NCBI RefSeq assembly: GCF_002794255.1
Contig: NZ_PGGW01000066.1
Span: 186,001 to 250,000, forward strand
Source of the DNA: Streptomyces carminius
GTDB lineage: Bacteria > Actinomycetota > Actinomycetes > Streptomycetales > Streptomycetaceae
Direction of reading: 5' to 3'
DNA length: 64,000 nucleotides
The notes below the pieces were generated by a model. The model had not been told where the DNA came from. It saw only the letters and a list, made by a program, of their open reading frames with translations, and made no database searches. Positions 42,341 to 49,944 of the stretch are shown piece after piece. How positions within the stretch are numbered: position 1 is the stretch's first letter; each line of letters opens with the position of its first letter. A program made the position numbers and the translations under genes.

Positions 42341-44191
42341 TCAGCGGTCCGCCGGGGACGGGGCGGCCGCGGTCTCGCGGGACCGCAGCCAGACCTCGCA
42401 GGCCACGGTCGGATGCAGCAGCTCGCTCTCCAGCTCCGGTGACAGCGGACGGGTGCACCACCGGCGCAGCACGCCGGTGTCCACCAGGCCCAGCCGCCCC
42501 AGCCGGGAGTCCTCGCACAGGGCCAGCAACTGGTCGCGGTGGCGGCGCTGCCCGGCGGCCTCCTCCAGGGTGGCGTTGGCGCGGGTGGCCCGGGTGCGGC
42601 TCCCCTCGGGCACGATGCCGCGCATGGCCTCCACGATCAGCGGCTTGTACCAATAGGGCGTGACGCGGTCCTCCGGCCGTACCGCCAGGGCCGCCTCGAC
42701 GACCCGGTCGTCGTAGTACGGCGCGGCGCAGACCACGCCCAGCGGTTCGGACATCTGGTTGACGTGCCGGGCGAAACGGGAGAGGAGGTCCATGGAGACC
42801 AGCTCCCGGTGCGCCCCGTGGCCCCGGCCCGGGGCCAGGGGCCGGGCGGCGGGTGCCTCGGTGAGGATCAGCTCGCGTACCGCGTCGGCGGCCTCGGGTG
42901 TCACCCACGGCGGCAGCCGGGGCGGCGCGCACCACTCGAGCAGCGGCTGCCGCTCGTCCGGCTGCGGCCGGCGCAGATCCGCCGCGACCCCGGCGAGCCA
43001 GGCCGGATAGCTCCGCCGGTCGAGCAGCTGGCGCAGTACCTGGCGCCGGGACCAGCCGTACTTGGCGGCGTAGCCGCGCAGCCCCCGCAGGGCCGTGCGG
43101 GGGCGCGTGCGGATCATCGTGTGCAGGTGCGCCGCCGAGCCGCCGAGCAGTTCGTCGCCGCCCAGTCCGGTCAGATGCAGTGCCGAGCCCCGCTCGGCGG
43201 CCAGCCGCAGCAGGCTCATCCGACGGTTGTGGTCGACGGTCATCAGACAGGGCGCGTCCAGGAGGTCGCCGAGCGAGCCGAGCCCGTCGTAGGAGAGGGG
43301 GACGTCCTCGGCCGGAACCAGATGGTGCTCCACGTTTCCCAGGGCCGCCACCGTCCGGCGCGCCCAGCGCACGTCGTCACCGAGGGGATCGTGGGTCGCC
43401 GCGGTGTAGGCGACCACCGGTGTCGTGCCGCGCGCGGCCGTGCAGCAGACGGCCGTCGAGTCCAGTCCGCCGAGGTCCGCCGTCACCAGGGCGAGTCCCC
43501 GGGTGCGCACCTCGACGGCGTCGGCCAGCGCCCGGGCCAGGTCCGCCGCGCCCTCGGCCAGCGGGACGACCGGCTCCGGCGCGGACCACCGGCGGCTGTG
43601 GCGCGTGCCGCCGTCCGGGTCCAGCAGCAGCCAGTGGCCGCCGGGCAGGCGCTCCACACCGTGCCACAGGGGACGCCCGGAGAGCGGGTGGAGCAGGTCC
43701 AGGGTCAGCAGCTGCACGGCCAGGCGGGCCTCGTCCAGCTCCTTGCCCAGCAGGTCCGCCACCACGTCCGCCCGGTCGCCGGCCGCCGCCACCGAACCGG
43801 CGCGGCCGTGGAAGACCCGCCGCACCCCGGTGACCCCGCCCCGCACCCGGATCCGGCCGGCGGCGCAGGCCAGTAGGTGGAAGCTGCCGGACCAGGCGGC
43901 GGAGCGCCGGTCGAGCGCGGCCGGGGAGTCCCGTACGCCCGCCGCGGCCCGCGCCGCCTCCCCGGGGGTGACCCGGTGTTCGCCGAGCACCGCCACCCGT
44001 GCGTCGCCGCACTCCCCGACCGTCAGCGCGTCACGCGGCCAGCGGCCCAGCAGCCAGGGGCGCCCGGAGGGGTGCTTCAACTCCCGGGAGGCATGGGCCC
44101 GGGCCCGCCCGGCCACCTCCGCCGCCGCGTCACTGTCGGGAAGGACGACGAACCAGGTGGGGACGGTGGCGGGGGAGAACGGACGGCTCAT
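42341..44191 (-). CDS. Lasso macrolactam synthetase C (asparagine-synthetase-like)
   Basis: 616 residues. An N-terminal region replaces the glutaminase half (no catalytic Cys2), and the C-terminal synthetase half shows the ATP-pyrophosphatase motif LVTADLGGLDSTAVCC (SGGxDS-like) and HLTGLGGDELLGG. It adenylates the side-chain carboxyl of the ring Asp/Glu and closes the macrolactam with the core N-terminus. In the same operon as precursor, B1, B2 and exporter. GGAGG lies 11 bases upstream of the ATG. A long hairpin (44287-44331) separates it from the precursor gene. Confidence 0.9.
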   Translation of the reverse strand: MSRPFSPATVPTWFVVLPDSDAAAEVAGRARAHASRELKHPSGRPWLLGRWPRDALTVGECGDARVAVLGEHRVTPGEAARAAAGVRDSPAALDRRSAAWSGSFHLLACAAGRIRVRGGVTGVRRVFHGRAGSVAAAGDRADVVADLLGKELDEARLAVQLLTLDLLHPLSGRPLWHGVERLPGGHWLLLDPDGGTRHSRRWSAPEPVVPLAEGAADLARALADAVEVRTRGLALVTADLGGLDSTAVCCTAARGTTPVVAYTAATHDPLGDDVRWARRTVAALGNVEHHLVPAEDVPLSYDGLGSLGDLLDAPCLMTVDHNRRMSLLRLAAERGSALHLTGLGGDELLGGSAAHLHTMIRTRPRTALRGLRGYAAKYGWSRRQVLRQLLDRRSYPAWLAGVAADLRRPQPDERQPLLEWCAPPRLPPWVTPEAADAVRELILTEAPAARPLAPGRGHGAHRELVSMDLLSRFARHVNQMSEPLGVVCAAPYYDDRVVEAALAVRPEDRVTPYWYKPLIVEAMRGIVPEGSRTRATRANATLEEAAGQRRHRDQLLALCEDSRLGRLGLVDTGVLRRWCTRPLSPELESELLHPTVACEVWLRSRETAAAPSPADR

Positions 44192-44286
44192 GGGCGCGGA
44201 TACCTCCGGGCAGCGGCGGCACGGATCGGTGGTGCGGGAACGGGGAGGCCGGGTGGCGGCGAGCGCCACCCGGCCGTACGGCCTGC

Positions 44287-44331
44287 CCGGCCGCGGTGGC
44301 ACCGGCGGATCGCCGGTGCCACCGCGGCCGG
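44287..44331 (-). terminator. Attenuating hairpin between lasso precursor and synthetase genes
   Basis: Perfect 21-bp inverted repeat (arms 44287-44307 and 44311-44331) with a 3-base GAT loop, placed 9 bp after the precursor stop codon. It can stabilise the precursor mRNA or partly terminate, giving more precursor than enzymes. Confidence 0.75.
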
Positions 44332-44339
44332 TACCGCTG

Positions 44340-44453
44340 TCAGAGCAGCTGCTTGCCGCCCAGCAGGTCCCGCGGGCCCCTGCTGCCGAGGCCGGTCGTC
44401 CTGCGGAAGCCGCCCGCCTTGGACAGGGTGGGACGCTCGTAGGTGCGCATCAT
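44340..44453 (-). CDS. Lasso-peptide precursor A, lagmysin-like
   Basis: 37 residues. The leader has the exact motif YxxPxLxxxGxF (Y5, P8, L10, G14, F16) and a Thr at -2 (T20). The core is read as LGSRGPRDLLGGKQLL (residues 22-37), with Leu1 to Asp8 ring closure, matching the length and DLLGG..LL ending of lagmysin as I recall it. A core starting at G21 (17 residues, ring to D9) is the alternative, with T19 then at -2. GGAAAGG precedes the ATG(ATG). Downstream genes C, B1, B2 and exporter complete the cluster. Too short for many gene finders. Confidence 0.88.
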   Translation of the reverse strand: MMRTYERPTLSKAGGFRRTTGLGSRGPRDLLGGKQLL

Positions 44454-44704
44454 CGGTTCCTTTCCTTCTGTGCTGCCGGATACGGACACGGGTCACCCGC
44501 AAAGGCTTCGGGGCCGGACGTGGAGCGGAGCGCCGGCACCCGTGGCGGGTGCCGTCCCGGATGCTCCGGGGCGTACGGCCGGTTCGTCGGCGGGCCCGCC
44601 GACTGCTCCGTGGCAAATCGCCCGAAGCCGCACACCACGCTAGAAAGAAGAGCACATCACCACAACAGCGCACGGTGTCACCAGCGGAGCGTAGGCAATT
44701 CCCT
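44454..44704 (-). promoter_or_regulatory. Upstream region of the lasso operon
   Basis: Carries a perfect 18-bp palindrome (GTCGGCGGG-CCCGCCGAC, 44586-44603) and a 9-bp stem (44534-44542 with 44546-44554) between the promoter side and the precursor gene. Either could be an operator or a leader structure. No further coding sequence is seen. Confidence 0.45.
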
Positions 44705-44845
44705 ATGTGTACTTGCGTGATGGAATGTTTTCGGCCATGGCGGCGGTGTCCCTGTGGCCTCCGCCGCCCCGTCCACCGGACAACTCCGCCCGAGAGAACC
44801 GGGGTTCGGCCGACTCACCCCATGTGCATATGCCAATACGGCTGA
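44705..44845 (+). CDS. Possible Cys-rich small protein with CxC motifs
   Basis: 46 residues beginning MCTCVMEC, with RRCPCG inside and MCICQYG at the end: three CxC-type clusters. It lies upstream of, and in the same direction as, the unexplained pair at 44942. The ribosome binding site is poor (AGGC only). The cysteine pattern is striking for a 46-residue frame but chance in high-GC DNA is possible. It could be a metal-binding peptide, a leader peptide sensing cysteine, or not a gene. Confidence 0.3.
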   Translation: MCTCVMECFRPWRRCPCGLRRPVHRTTPPERTGVRPTHPMCICQYG

Positions 44846-44941
44846 TGTTTCCCTCCGCCCGCGGAGCGGCCCCCTCCTCCCCTATGCTCGGCGCTCGGCA
44901 GCGCCCCAAAACCGGGAACCCGCAGGCGAAGAGGGGGGAAG

Positions 44942-45997
44942 ATGCCCGGGCACGAGCACCTTCTGACGCGCGTCATTCCGGAACTGGTGATGCAGAACAA
45001 GCTCCGGCCCAGCGCGGGCAGCCGACTGCGCGCCCGGGGCGGGCCTCCGGCCATCGAGATCACCGGCCTCGGCGAGACGGAGCGGGACGAGCTGCTGAAG
45101 AGGCTGTGCCGGCGCTACCGCCGGGTGCTGCCGGTCAACGATCCCGCCGAGATGCCACTGTCGCCCGGGCGAACCGTCGACTCCCTCTGGTACCTGTCGA
45201 CGCGGGTGTACGGCCTGGGCGACCGCGTCAACTGGCGGCGGCCGATCCGCTTCCCCCGGTTCGCCCTCGGACTGACGGCCTACGCCTGGGCGGAGAAGAA
45301 CGACCGCCCCGGGCTGGCGGAGATCGAGCGGATGCACGAGTGGCTGGAGCGCGAGTTGCGCAAGCGGAGTGACGGGAATCCGCGACCGGCCGGTGAGGTG
45401 CTCGCCGATCTGGAGGCATCCCTGGCCGCCGTCGGAGGCCTGGTGGGCGGCGGTGCGGCGACCACAGCCGTGATGGCCCGGACCCTGCTGGCCAGGCGGC
45501 GGGTGAGCCGGGTCGCGTTGCGCTGGTGGGAGAGGGTACTGAGAACGCCGTCGGGGACGTTCGCCCGGCGCGAGACGGTGGCCACCGAGCTTTTCCGGGT
45601 TTTCGGCGGCGACCGGGGCGGACGCAAGCCCTCCAGGGAGCAGTTCCTGGCGGCCGCCCTGCTGGCCGACATCGACGCCCACTACGGACTGCGCCGCCGA
45701 CTGAACCGGGACCTGCTGCCGGTCATCCTGCTGCCCGAGTACAAGGACGGCGGCCGGGAGTTCCTCGACACCCTGCTGTGGGCGTACGACATCGCGTTCC
45801 CGCACCGGCCGGGGAAGCGGACGGTGACCCGGCCGGTCGTCATCGCCGTGGCCGACGGCAAGCCGGGGGAGCCGGAGGCCGGGCCGCTGGAGAGGCTGGA
45901 GTTGGAACTCAGCGAATGGAAGCCGCAGGCGAAAGACGGGGTACGGAAGCGCTGGGTGCTCCGGGTCGCCGCGACGGAACCGGGGGAGGGGAGGTGA
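44942..45997 (+). CDS. Unrecognised protein with possible degenerate P-loop, coupled to a binding protein
   Basis: 351 residues, no signal peptide. The stretch IEITGLGETERDELLKRL (about 39-56) sits where related actinobacterial regulators have a P-loop, but the GK[ST] is lost. LLPVILLPEYKDGG resembles the Walker B strand position. A short hydrophobic segment near residues 160-180 (LEASLAAVGGLVGGGAATTAVMA) is borderline for membrane insertion. GAGGGGGG just before the ATG. Its stop overlaps the GTG start of the membrane-tethered binding protein that follows, so they probably work together. I do not recognise the family; the P-loop idea is an inference from spacing. Confidence 0.65.
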   Translation: MPGHEHLLTRVIPELVMQNKLRPSAGSRLRARGGPPAIEITGLGETERDELLKRLCRRYRRVLPVNDPAEMPLSPGRTVDSLWYLSTRVYGLGDRVNWRRPIRFPRFALGLTAYAWAEKNDRPGLAEIERMHEWLERELRKRSDGNPRPAGEVLADLEASLAAVGGLVGGGAATTAVMARTLLARRRVSRVALRWWERVLRTPSGTFARRETVATELFRVFGGDRGGRKPSREQFLAAALLADIDAHYGLRRRLNRDLLPVILLPEYKDGGREFLDTLLWAYDIAFPHRPGKRTVTRPVVIAVADGKPGEPEAGPLERLELELSEWKPQAKDGVRKRWVLRVAATEPGEGR

Positions 45998-47595
45998 ACG
46001 GGACCGAGGAGGACCGAGAGGAGGTCCGCTCCGGTCCGGGACGGGTCACCATCGCGCTGACCGTGCTGGTCGCCGTCGTCCTGGGCGCGTTGCTGTGGAA
46101 CCTGCTGGGACCACGGATCCTCCCCGACCCGTGCGGTGCGGAGCTGGAGGACATCGGCGGGGAGTGCGTCGGAGTGACCGACGGATCCAGCCGGGAGTGG
46201 CCGGGGCTGGAGCAGGTCATGGCGCGGATCGAGGAGGAGAACGACAAGGTCGCCGAAGGGAACGGGACGTACGCGACCATCGCCCTGATGATCCCCATGA
46301 CCTCGGACGGCAAGGAGATCCGCGAGGAACTCCTGCACCAGGTGCAGGGCGCCTATCTGGCGCAGTACCGGGCGAACAACGACCGGGCGCTGAAAGGGCA
46401 CGCGCCCAAGATCCGCCTGGTGCTGGCCAACCCGGGCAAGGACCGCGACAAGTGGCGGCCGGTGGTGGAGCGGCTCGACGAGATGACCGGAACCGAGGAC
46501 AGGCTGCGGGCGGTCTTCGGGTTCGGCATCAGCGAGCGGAGCACCAAGGACGCCATAGAGAGCCTGACGAACGACAAGGGCATCCCCGTCGTCGCCGGCG
46601 CGCTCACCGGGGACGACTTCGGCAACGCGGACCGCGACGACAAGCAGTACCCCGGCTTCGCCCGGATCGCCCCCAACAACACCGACCAGGCCGACGCACT
46701 GGCCGGATTCGACGGGGACCTGGAGCTGAAGCGCGCCGTCCTGGTCGAGGACCAACGCGAGGGGGACGACTACAACCGCTCCCTGCGCGACGCCTTCCAG
46801 CGGGAACTGGCCGACTCGCCGCACCACCCGTACTCCTTCGTCTCCGAGGGGCCGGCGGTGGAGGGCCACCTGGAGGGCGAGTTCGCGAAGACGGTGGTCA
46901 ACATCTGCGCACTCTCGCCGGCCGTGGACACCGTGTACTTCGCCGGCCGCCAGACCCATCTGCGGCAGTTCATCAACGCGATGGCGGCGCACCGGTCCTG
47001 CACGGACCGCAGGATCACCGTGATCAGCGGTTCGGCCGCGTCCACCCTGTACGCGGACGGGGAACTGAACTGGGAGGCGATGCGGGGGAACCCCGACACC
47101 GGCCGGGAGCCGGTGGAGGTCGTCTACACCTCCTTCTCCCACCCCGACGGCTGGACCACCGGGGACGTACCGGAGACCGGAGGGTCCCCGGAGGCCTTCG
47201 CGGCCCTGGCCGAATACGTGAAGAGAGCCGAGCGCAAGCCGGTCGGTCCCGTTGGCGAGACCGACATCTCCGACTCCCGCACCACCTCCGCCTACGACTC
47301 GGCCCTGACGGCCATCACCGGCATCCGTCTCCACACCGAGGAGGGCAGGGTTCCCGGCCTGCGGACCATCGGTGACGACTGGGACAGCCTGCAGGGCGTC
47401 TACAAGGTGGACGGGGCCAGCGGCTGGATCTGCCTGAACAGCGCGGGCAACCCGTACAACAAGGCCGTGGCCGTCGTCCGTCTCGACCCGGAGCGCAGGA
47501 AACCCGTCTTCCTCGGCCTGGCCTGGCCCGAGGGCGGTCCACCGCCCGCGCCCCCGCGGGGCACCGAGGCCTGCCAGATCCCCAGGGCGGAGTGA
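45994..47595 (+). CDS. Membrane-tethered periplasmic-binding-fold (type I) protein
   Basis: 533 residues. An N-terminal membrane helix (about 17-37, VTIALTVLVAVVLGALLWNLL) lacks a lipobox Cys, so it is a signal anchor with the rest outside. The body resembles branched-chain amino acid/receptor-type binding proteins: YATIALMIPMTSDGKEIREELLHQVQGAYLAQY, RLRAVFGFGISERSTKDAIESLTNDKGIPVVAGALTGDDF, then AVLVEDQREGDDYNRSL. The second lobe ends with TSAYDSALTAITGIR. No transporter genes are near. GTGA overlap with the preceding gene. I infer a sensory membrane receptor subunit; ligand and output are unknown. Confidence 0.8.
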   Translation: MNGTEEDREEVRSGPGRVTIALTVLVAVVLGALLWNLLGPRILPDPCGAELEDIGGECVGVTDGSSREWPGLEQVMARIEEENDKVAEGNGTYATIALMIPMTSDGKEIREELLHQVQGAYLAQYRANNDRALKGHAPKIRLVLANPGKDRDKWRPVVERLDEMTGTEDRLRAVFGFGISERSTKDAIESLTNDKGIPVVAGALTGDDFGNADRDDKQYPGFARIAPNNTDQADALAGFDGDLELKRAVLVEDQREGDDYNRSLRDAFQRELADSPHHPYSFVSEGPAVEGHLEGEFAKTVVNICALSPAVDTVYFAGRQTHLRQFINAMAAHRSCTDRRITVISGSAASTLYADGELNWEAMRGNPDTGREPVEVVYTSFSHPDGWTTGDVPETGGSPEAFAALAEYVKRAERKPVGPVGETDISDSRTTSAYDSALTAITGIRLHTEEGRVPGLRTIGDDWDSLQGVYKVDGASGWICLNSAGNPYNKAVAVVRLDPERRKPVFLGLAWPEGGPPPAPPRGTEACQIPRAE

Positions 47596-47709
47596 CGGGC
47601 CGTCGTCCCGCGCCGTGTGCGCGGTGTACGGCCGGTGTACGGCGCCGGTCGAGCGGCGGCGCGGCGGCCGGCCCGCGGCGGCGGGGGAGGAACCGACACC
47701 GCCCGGACG

Positions 47710-48267
47710 CTACCGGGGTCCGCGCGGCAGGAGCGCCTCGGTGGTCCGGGTGGCGGAGTCGTAGCTGCGGGCGGCGGTGAACGCGCCGCGTGGCGGCTCG
47801 TACGGGCCGGCGGGCAGCAGCAGGGACAGCAGCTCGGCGTCCGGCCGGTCCTCCCAGGCCGGGCGGCGGCTCCGGCCGAGGGTGAGATGCGGGATCCAGC
47901 GCCCGGGGGCGTGCAGCGGGTTCAGCCGGCCGGCGGCGGGGGAGGCGGCCAGCGCGCGCCAGACCGCGCCGTGCAGCCGCAGCAGGGCCGGATCCGGGCG
48001 CACGGCCCAGGCCAGCACCCGGGCCCGGCCCGGGAACCGCAGCAGACCCTCCAGAACGAGGGGGACCGGCAGCGGTTCCAGCGCCGCGGCCAGCCGCTCC
48101 CGCGCCGCCGGGGACAGCGCGTCGGCGGTGGCCAGGGTCAGATGGGGCCGGTTCGTGGGGTGGGGGTGCGCCGCCTGGCTCGGCAGCCCCGCCCGGGCCA
48201 GCCGGTGCCAGGCCGCCCGTACGGCCCGGTCGACCGCCTCGTCCGGAAGCAGCTCCACGGTGCGCAC
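47710..48267 (-). CDS. 2'-5' RNA ligase (LigT-like) family protein
   Basis: 185 residues with two HxT motifs: RPHLTLAT (first) and IPHLTLGR (second), the hallmark of the 2H phosphoesterase superfamily. Members are RNA ligases, cyclic phosphodiesterases or tRNA-processing enzymes; this one's substrate is unknown. The GTG at 48267 lacks a visible binding site, so the start is uncertain. It converges on the binding-protein gene, and the CPBP gene lies upstream on the same strand 206 bp away. Confidence 0.82.
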   Translation of the reverse strand: MRTVELLPDEAVDRAVRAAWHRLARAGLPSQAAHPHPTNRPHLTLATADALSPAARERLAAALEPLPVPLVLEGLLRFPGRARVLAWAVRPDPALLRLHGAVWRALAASPAAGRLNPLHAPGRWIPHLTLGRSRRPAWEDRPDAELLSLLLPAGPYEPPRGAFTAARSYDSATRTTEALLPRGPR

Positions 48268-48473
48268 ACCGGCCAGCGTACGGCCGCCGCGCCGGTCACC
48301 CGGTGAGGCCCGGGCCGCCGCAGGACTCGCGCCACCACGGTCGGCCACAGCTGGACCCGGTGCACCGGCCCCGCTCCGGACATGCCGCCGGCCTAGCCTG
48401 GCCGGCCGGCAGTACCGACGCCGTTCCGCGCCGCACCGTGCCGGAGCGGGTGGCACGCATCCCCCGGCACGGC

Positions 48474-49214
48474 TCAGAACAGACCGCTGCCGAGCAGGAA
48501 GACGGCCAGTCCGTGGGCGAGCGCGGCGGCCGCCACACCCCGTGTGTTCCGCAGGAAGGCGCAGATCAGCCCCTCGTGGAGGGTGAAGAGCAGCAGCGGC
48601 CGGCCGGTGTCGGTCACCGTCGAGGCCAGGAAGGAGTGGCAGGCGGCGAAGAGCAGACCGGACAGCAGCGCCGCGCGCACGGGGCCGTGCCGCCGCTCCA
48701 GGTGTTCCTGGAGCATGCCCCGGAAGAGCACCTCCTCGGCGAGGTTTCCGGCCAGGGCGAAGAACGCCAGCGCCGGCAGCACGGCCGGGGAGACGGGGCC
48801 GCCGCGCTCGGAGAGGGGCTGGAAGACGGCGAGAAGGAGGACCGGGGCGGCGGCCAGCAGACCGCCCCCGAGCCCCCAGCCCAGGGTGGGCAGATCGGGC
48901 CGCCCCCAGCGGACCAGCGCAGACAACTCCCGGTCGGCCCGCAGCACCAGTGCGGTGACCGCCACCGTCGCCACCCCGAGGATCACCAGCACCCGGCCGT
49001 CGGAGGTGAACCGCAGCCACGGCACCGGGCCGGCCGCGCCCAGCCGCCACAGACCGGCGGGAGTCATCGCGTCGCGGAGCAGAAGGAAGCCGAGGATCAG
49101 CAGCGCGATCCGCAGGAGCGGGTCACGGCCGGGGCGGACCAGGGTGAAGCAGACGGCGACCGACAGCAGCCCGGGCAGTACACGGGCAGTGTAGGCGGAC
49201 AGGTCGGGCAGCAC
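48474..49214 (-). CDS. CPBP-family intramembrane metalloprotease
   Basis: 246 residues with about eight hydrophobic segments. The catalytic EExxxR motif is AEEVLFRGM (about 165-173), followed by FAACHS and HEGLICAFL, the metal-site region of Abi/CaaX-like proteases. These cleave membrane proteins, sometimes bacteriocin-related or prenylated substrates, in the plane of the membrane. GTG start with GGAGG 9 bases upstream. It diverges from a TetR gene across a palindromic operator (49272-49304), so it is probably repressed by that TetR. Confidence 0.87.
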   Translation of the reverse strand: MLPDLSAYTARVLPGLLSVAVCFTLVRPGRDPLLRIALLILGFLLLRDAMTPAGLWRLGAAGPVPWLRFTSDGRVLVILGVATVAVTALVLRADRELSALVRWGRPDLPTLGWGLGGGLLAAAPVLLLAVFQPLSERGGPVSPAVLPALAFFALAGNLAEEVLFRGMLQEHLERRHGPVRAALLSGLLFAACHSFLASTVTDTGRPLLLFTLHEGLICAFLRNTRGVAAAALAHGLAVFLLGSGLF

Positions 49215-49271
49215 GGAATGGCCTCCGGAGGAGACGGAAGGGAGGTGTGGAAGCGGGCCCGCACAGCCATG

Positions 49272-49304
49272 ATGCGAGTAAAACTCGGTTTTCTGTACTC
49301 GCAT
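49272..49304. promoter_or_regulatory. Palindromic operator between CPBP and TetR genes
   Basis: ATGCGAGTA at 49272-49280 and TACTCGCAT at 49296-49304, exact complements with a 15-bp A/T-rich spacer. It lies 9 bp from the TetR start and 57 bp from the CPBP start, the expected position for joint repression. Confidence 0.75.
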
Positions 49305-49313
49305 GGGAGCCCC

Positions 49314-49937
49314 ATGGCCGTTCCTCGCAAAACCCCTCGTCAGCAGCGCTCCCGTGAGACGGTGGAGGCGATCCTGGAAGCCGCCGCTCAGCTTTTCCAG
49401 CGGCACGGCTACCAGGCGACCACCACCAACAAGGTCGCCGAGCGCGCCGGGGTGTCCGTCGGATCCCTCTACCAGTACTTCCCGAACAAGGACGCCCTGC
49501 TGACCGCCCTCGCCCAGCAGCACCTGCGGGACGCCACCGCCCAGGTGCGACGGCTCCTGGACCGGGCGGCCGAGCGGGAACTCACCCTCCGGCCGCTGAT
49601 GGAGGAACTGGTGAGCGGGGTGACGGCACTCCACACCGACCGGCCGGAACTGCACCGCCTGCTGTTCGACCAGGCACCCCGTACGCCGGAACTCGTCGCC
49701 CGGCTGCGCGGCTTCGAGCGGTGGGCCGCCGAGGCGCTGGCGCCCCACCTGCGCCGTCTGGACGCCGGCGGCCCCGATCCGGAGATGACCGCGCTGCTGG
49801 TCGTGCAGGGTGTCGAGGCCCAGCTCCACGGCGCGGTCCTGGACCCGTCCGGCGCCGGGGAGACGGCCGTACGGGCGCGGGCCGTGGCCGACCTGTGGAT
49901 CCGCGCGCTGAGCGCGCCGCACAGCGGGGGGAGCTGA
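49314..49937 (+). CDS. TetR-family repressor divergent from the CPBP protease
   Basis: 207 residues. HTH domain ILEAAAQLFQRHGYQATTTNKVAERAGVSVGSLYQYFPNKDALL, then a regulatory domain typical of AcrR-like members (ELVSGVTALHTDRPELHRLLF). GGGAG lies 5 bases before the ATG at 49314. The shared intergenic palindrome predicts autoregulation together with the protease. The ligand is unknown. It ends 7 bp before the convergent BKACE gene. Confidence 0.9.
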   Translation: MAVPRKTPRQQRSRETVEAILEAAAQLFQRHGYQATTTNKVAERAGVSVGSLYQYFPNKDALLTALAQQHLRDATAQVRRLLDRAAERELTLRPLMEELVSGVTALHTDRPELHRLLFDQAPRTPELVARLRGFERWAAEALAPHLRRLDAGGPDPEMTALLVVQGVEAQLHGAVLDPSGAGETAVRARAVADLWIRALSAPHSGGS

Positions 49938-49944
49938 AGGAGCG

